Source: Colwellia sp.
GTDB lineage: Bacteria > Pseudomonadota > Gammaproteobacteria > Enterobacterales > Alteromonadaceae
Length of the DNA: 64,000 nucleotides
Direction: 5' to 3'
Assembly: GCA_002733765.1 (NCBI GenBank)
Contig: NVWU01000012.1
Coordinates: 106,180-170,179 of the forward strand
Shown here: one piece after another, positions 63,788-64,000 of the stretch
How the letters are laid out: each line of letters begins with the position of its first letter
Position numbering within the stretch: the first letter of the stretch is position 1
Position numbers and translations under genes: made by a program
The notes under the pieces: model-generated
What the model was told of the DNA's origin: nothing
What the model saw: the letters and a program-made list of their open reading frames with translations, nothing else
Database searches by the model: none

Positions 63788-64000
63788 TTAACTTTCACCT
63801 TTTTCATTAATCACTTCTTTTAATGCTAGTGTGCCATTAATCGCAGAGGGGAACCCTGAATAAACACTCATTAAAATCATTATTTCTCGTATTTCAACTG
63901 GGCTTACTCCGATATTTAATCCTGCTTTTATATGAAATTTAAGCTGTGATGGTGCGGTGCCCATAGCAGTTAAAGCGGCAATCGTCGCCATTTCTCTGTG
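63788..64000 (-). CDS. carboxymuconolactone decarboxylase family protein, partial
   Basis: The C-terminal part of a CMD/AhpD-like protein; the frame stays open to the window edge with REMATIAALTAMG, so the gene begins outside. KAGLNIGVSPVEIREIMI and YSGFPSAING are characteristic of the family. The usual residues for redox (CxxC) would lie in the missing part. It borders the attC-like sequence on its downstream side. Confidence 0.85.
   Translation of the reverse strand, partial: HREMATIAALTAMGTAPSQLKFHIKAGLNIGVSPVEIREIMILMSVYSGFPSAINGTLALKEVINEKGES

Noticed and set aside
1..64000. tRNA, rRNA or CRISPR arrays
   Set aside because: No cloverleaf-like sequence, rRNA segment or regularly spaced direct repeat was recognised on either strand by eye; a covariance-model scan was not possible.

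Overview
The window looks like chromosome of a marine gammaproteobacterium of the Alteromonadales, most likely Colwelliaceae (Colwellia or a close relative). This rests on the low G+C content, the gene order rsmE-gshB-yqgE-ruvX next to metK, the block mutH / rppH-ptsP-TSUP-lgt-thyA, the DUF2982 and RraB genes, and a wealth of c-di-GMP proteins. Species level is inference; no rRNA or tRNA gene was seen.

Layout. 0.1-2 kb: a small sulfur/redox cluster (ArsR repressor of the YgaV/BigR type, DUF2892 membrane protein, rhodanese, DsbA-fold protein). 2-8.5 kb: lysA, divergent from an operon for peptidoglycan-peptide catabolism (NlpC/P60 peptidase, Ala-Glu epimerase, Na+ symporter, BadF-type sugar kinase). 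8.6-13.2 kb: FMN reductase/LysR pair, DUF2982 protein, an unrecognised membrane protein and a frameshifted AEC transporter. 13.3-17.7 kb: housekeeping genes ruvX, yqgE, gshB, rsmE and metK, the last with a MetJ-box array upstream. 18-22 kb: a GGDEF-EAL protein and a porin, then a relic of gcvP. 22-26.3 kb: a glycine module (glyA, XRE-cupin regulator, Na+/alanine-glycine symporter) that shares a palindromic site. 26.6-28.3 kb: TetR regulator and AcuI with matching operators. 28.5-39 kb: GIY-YIG protein, DUF1456, RNA helicase, glutaredoxin, a hemerythrin-NIT-GGDEF sensor, a patatin/outer-membrane-barrel protein, YeaD, a second membrane diguanylate cyclase and MutH. 39-51.8 kb: rppH, ptsP, TSUP, lgt, thyA, crotonase, HDOD-GAF protein, GST, an orphan response regulator behind a ribosome-binding-site-masking hairpin, plsC and rraB. 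51.8-57 kb: RND efflux pair with a divergent TetR gene. 57-59.4 kb: deaD with a leader of about 390 nt. 59.5-64 kb: an accessory end with a GNAT enzyme, a frameshifted lipoprotein, a histidine phosphatase, a decayed IS1182-type transposase, a YefM/YoeB toxin-antitoxin cassette with integron-attC-like borders, and a partial carboxymuconolactone decarboxylase gene.

The most interesting signals are regulatory: the perfect 18-bp hairpin that buries the Shine-Dalgarno of the degenerate-receiver response regulator at 49.4 kb; the duplicated palindrome of the glycine module; the long deaD leader; and the attC-like borders of the toxin-antitoxin pair. Several genes are decaying (AEC transporter, gcvP relic, lipoprotein, IS1182).
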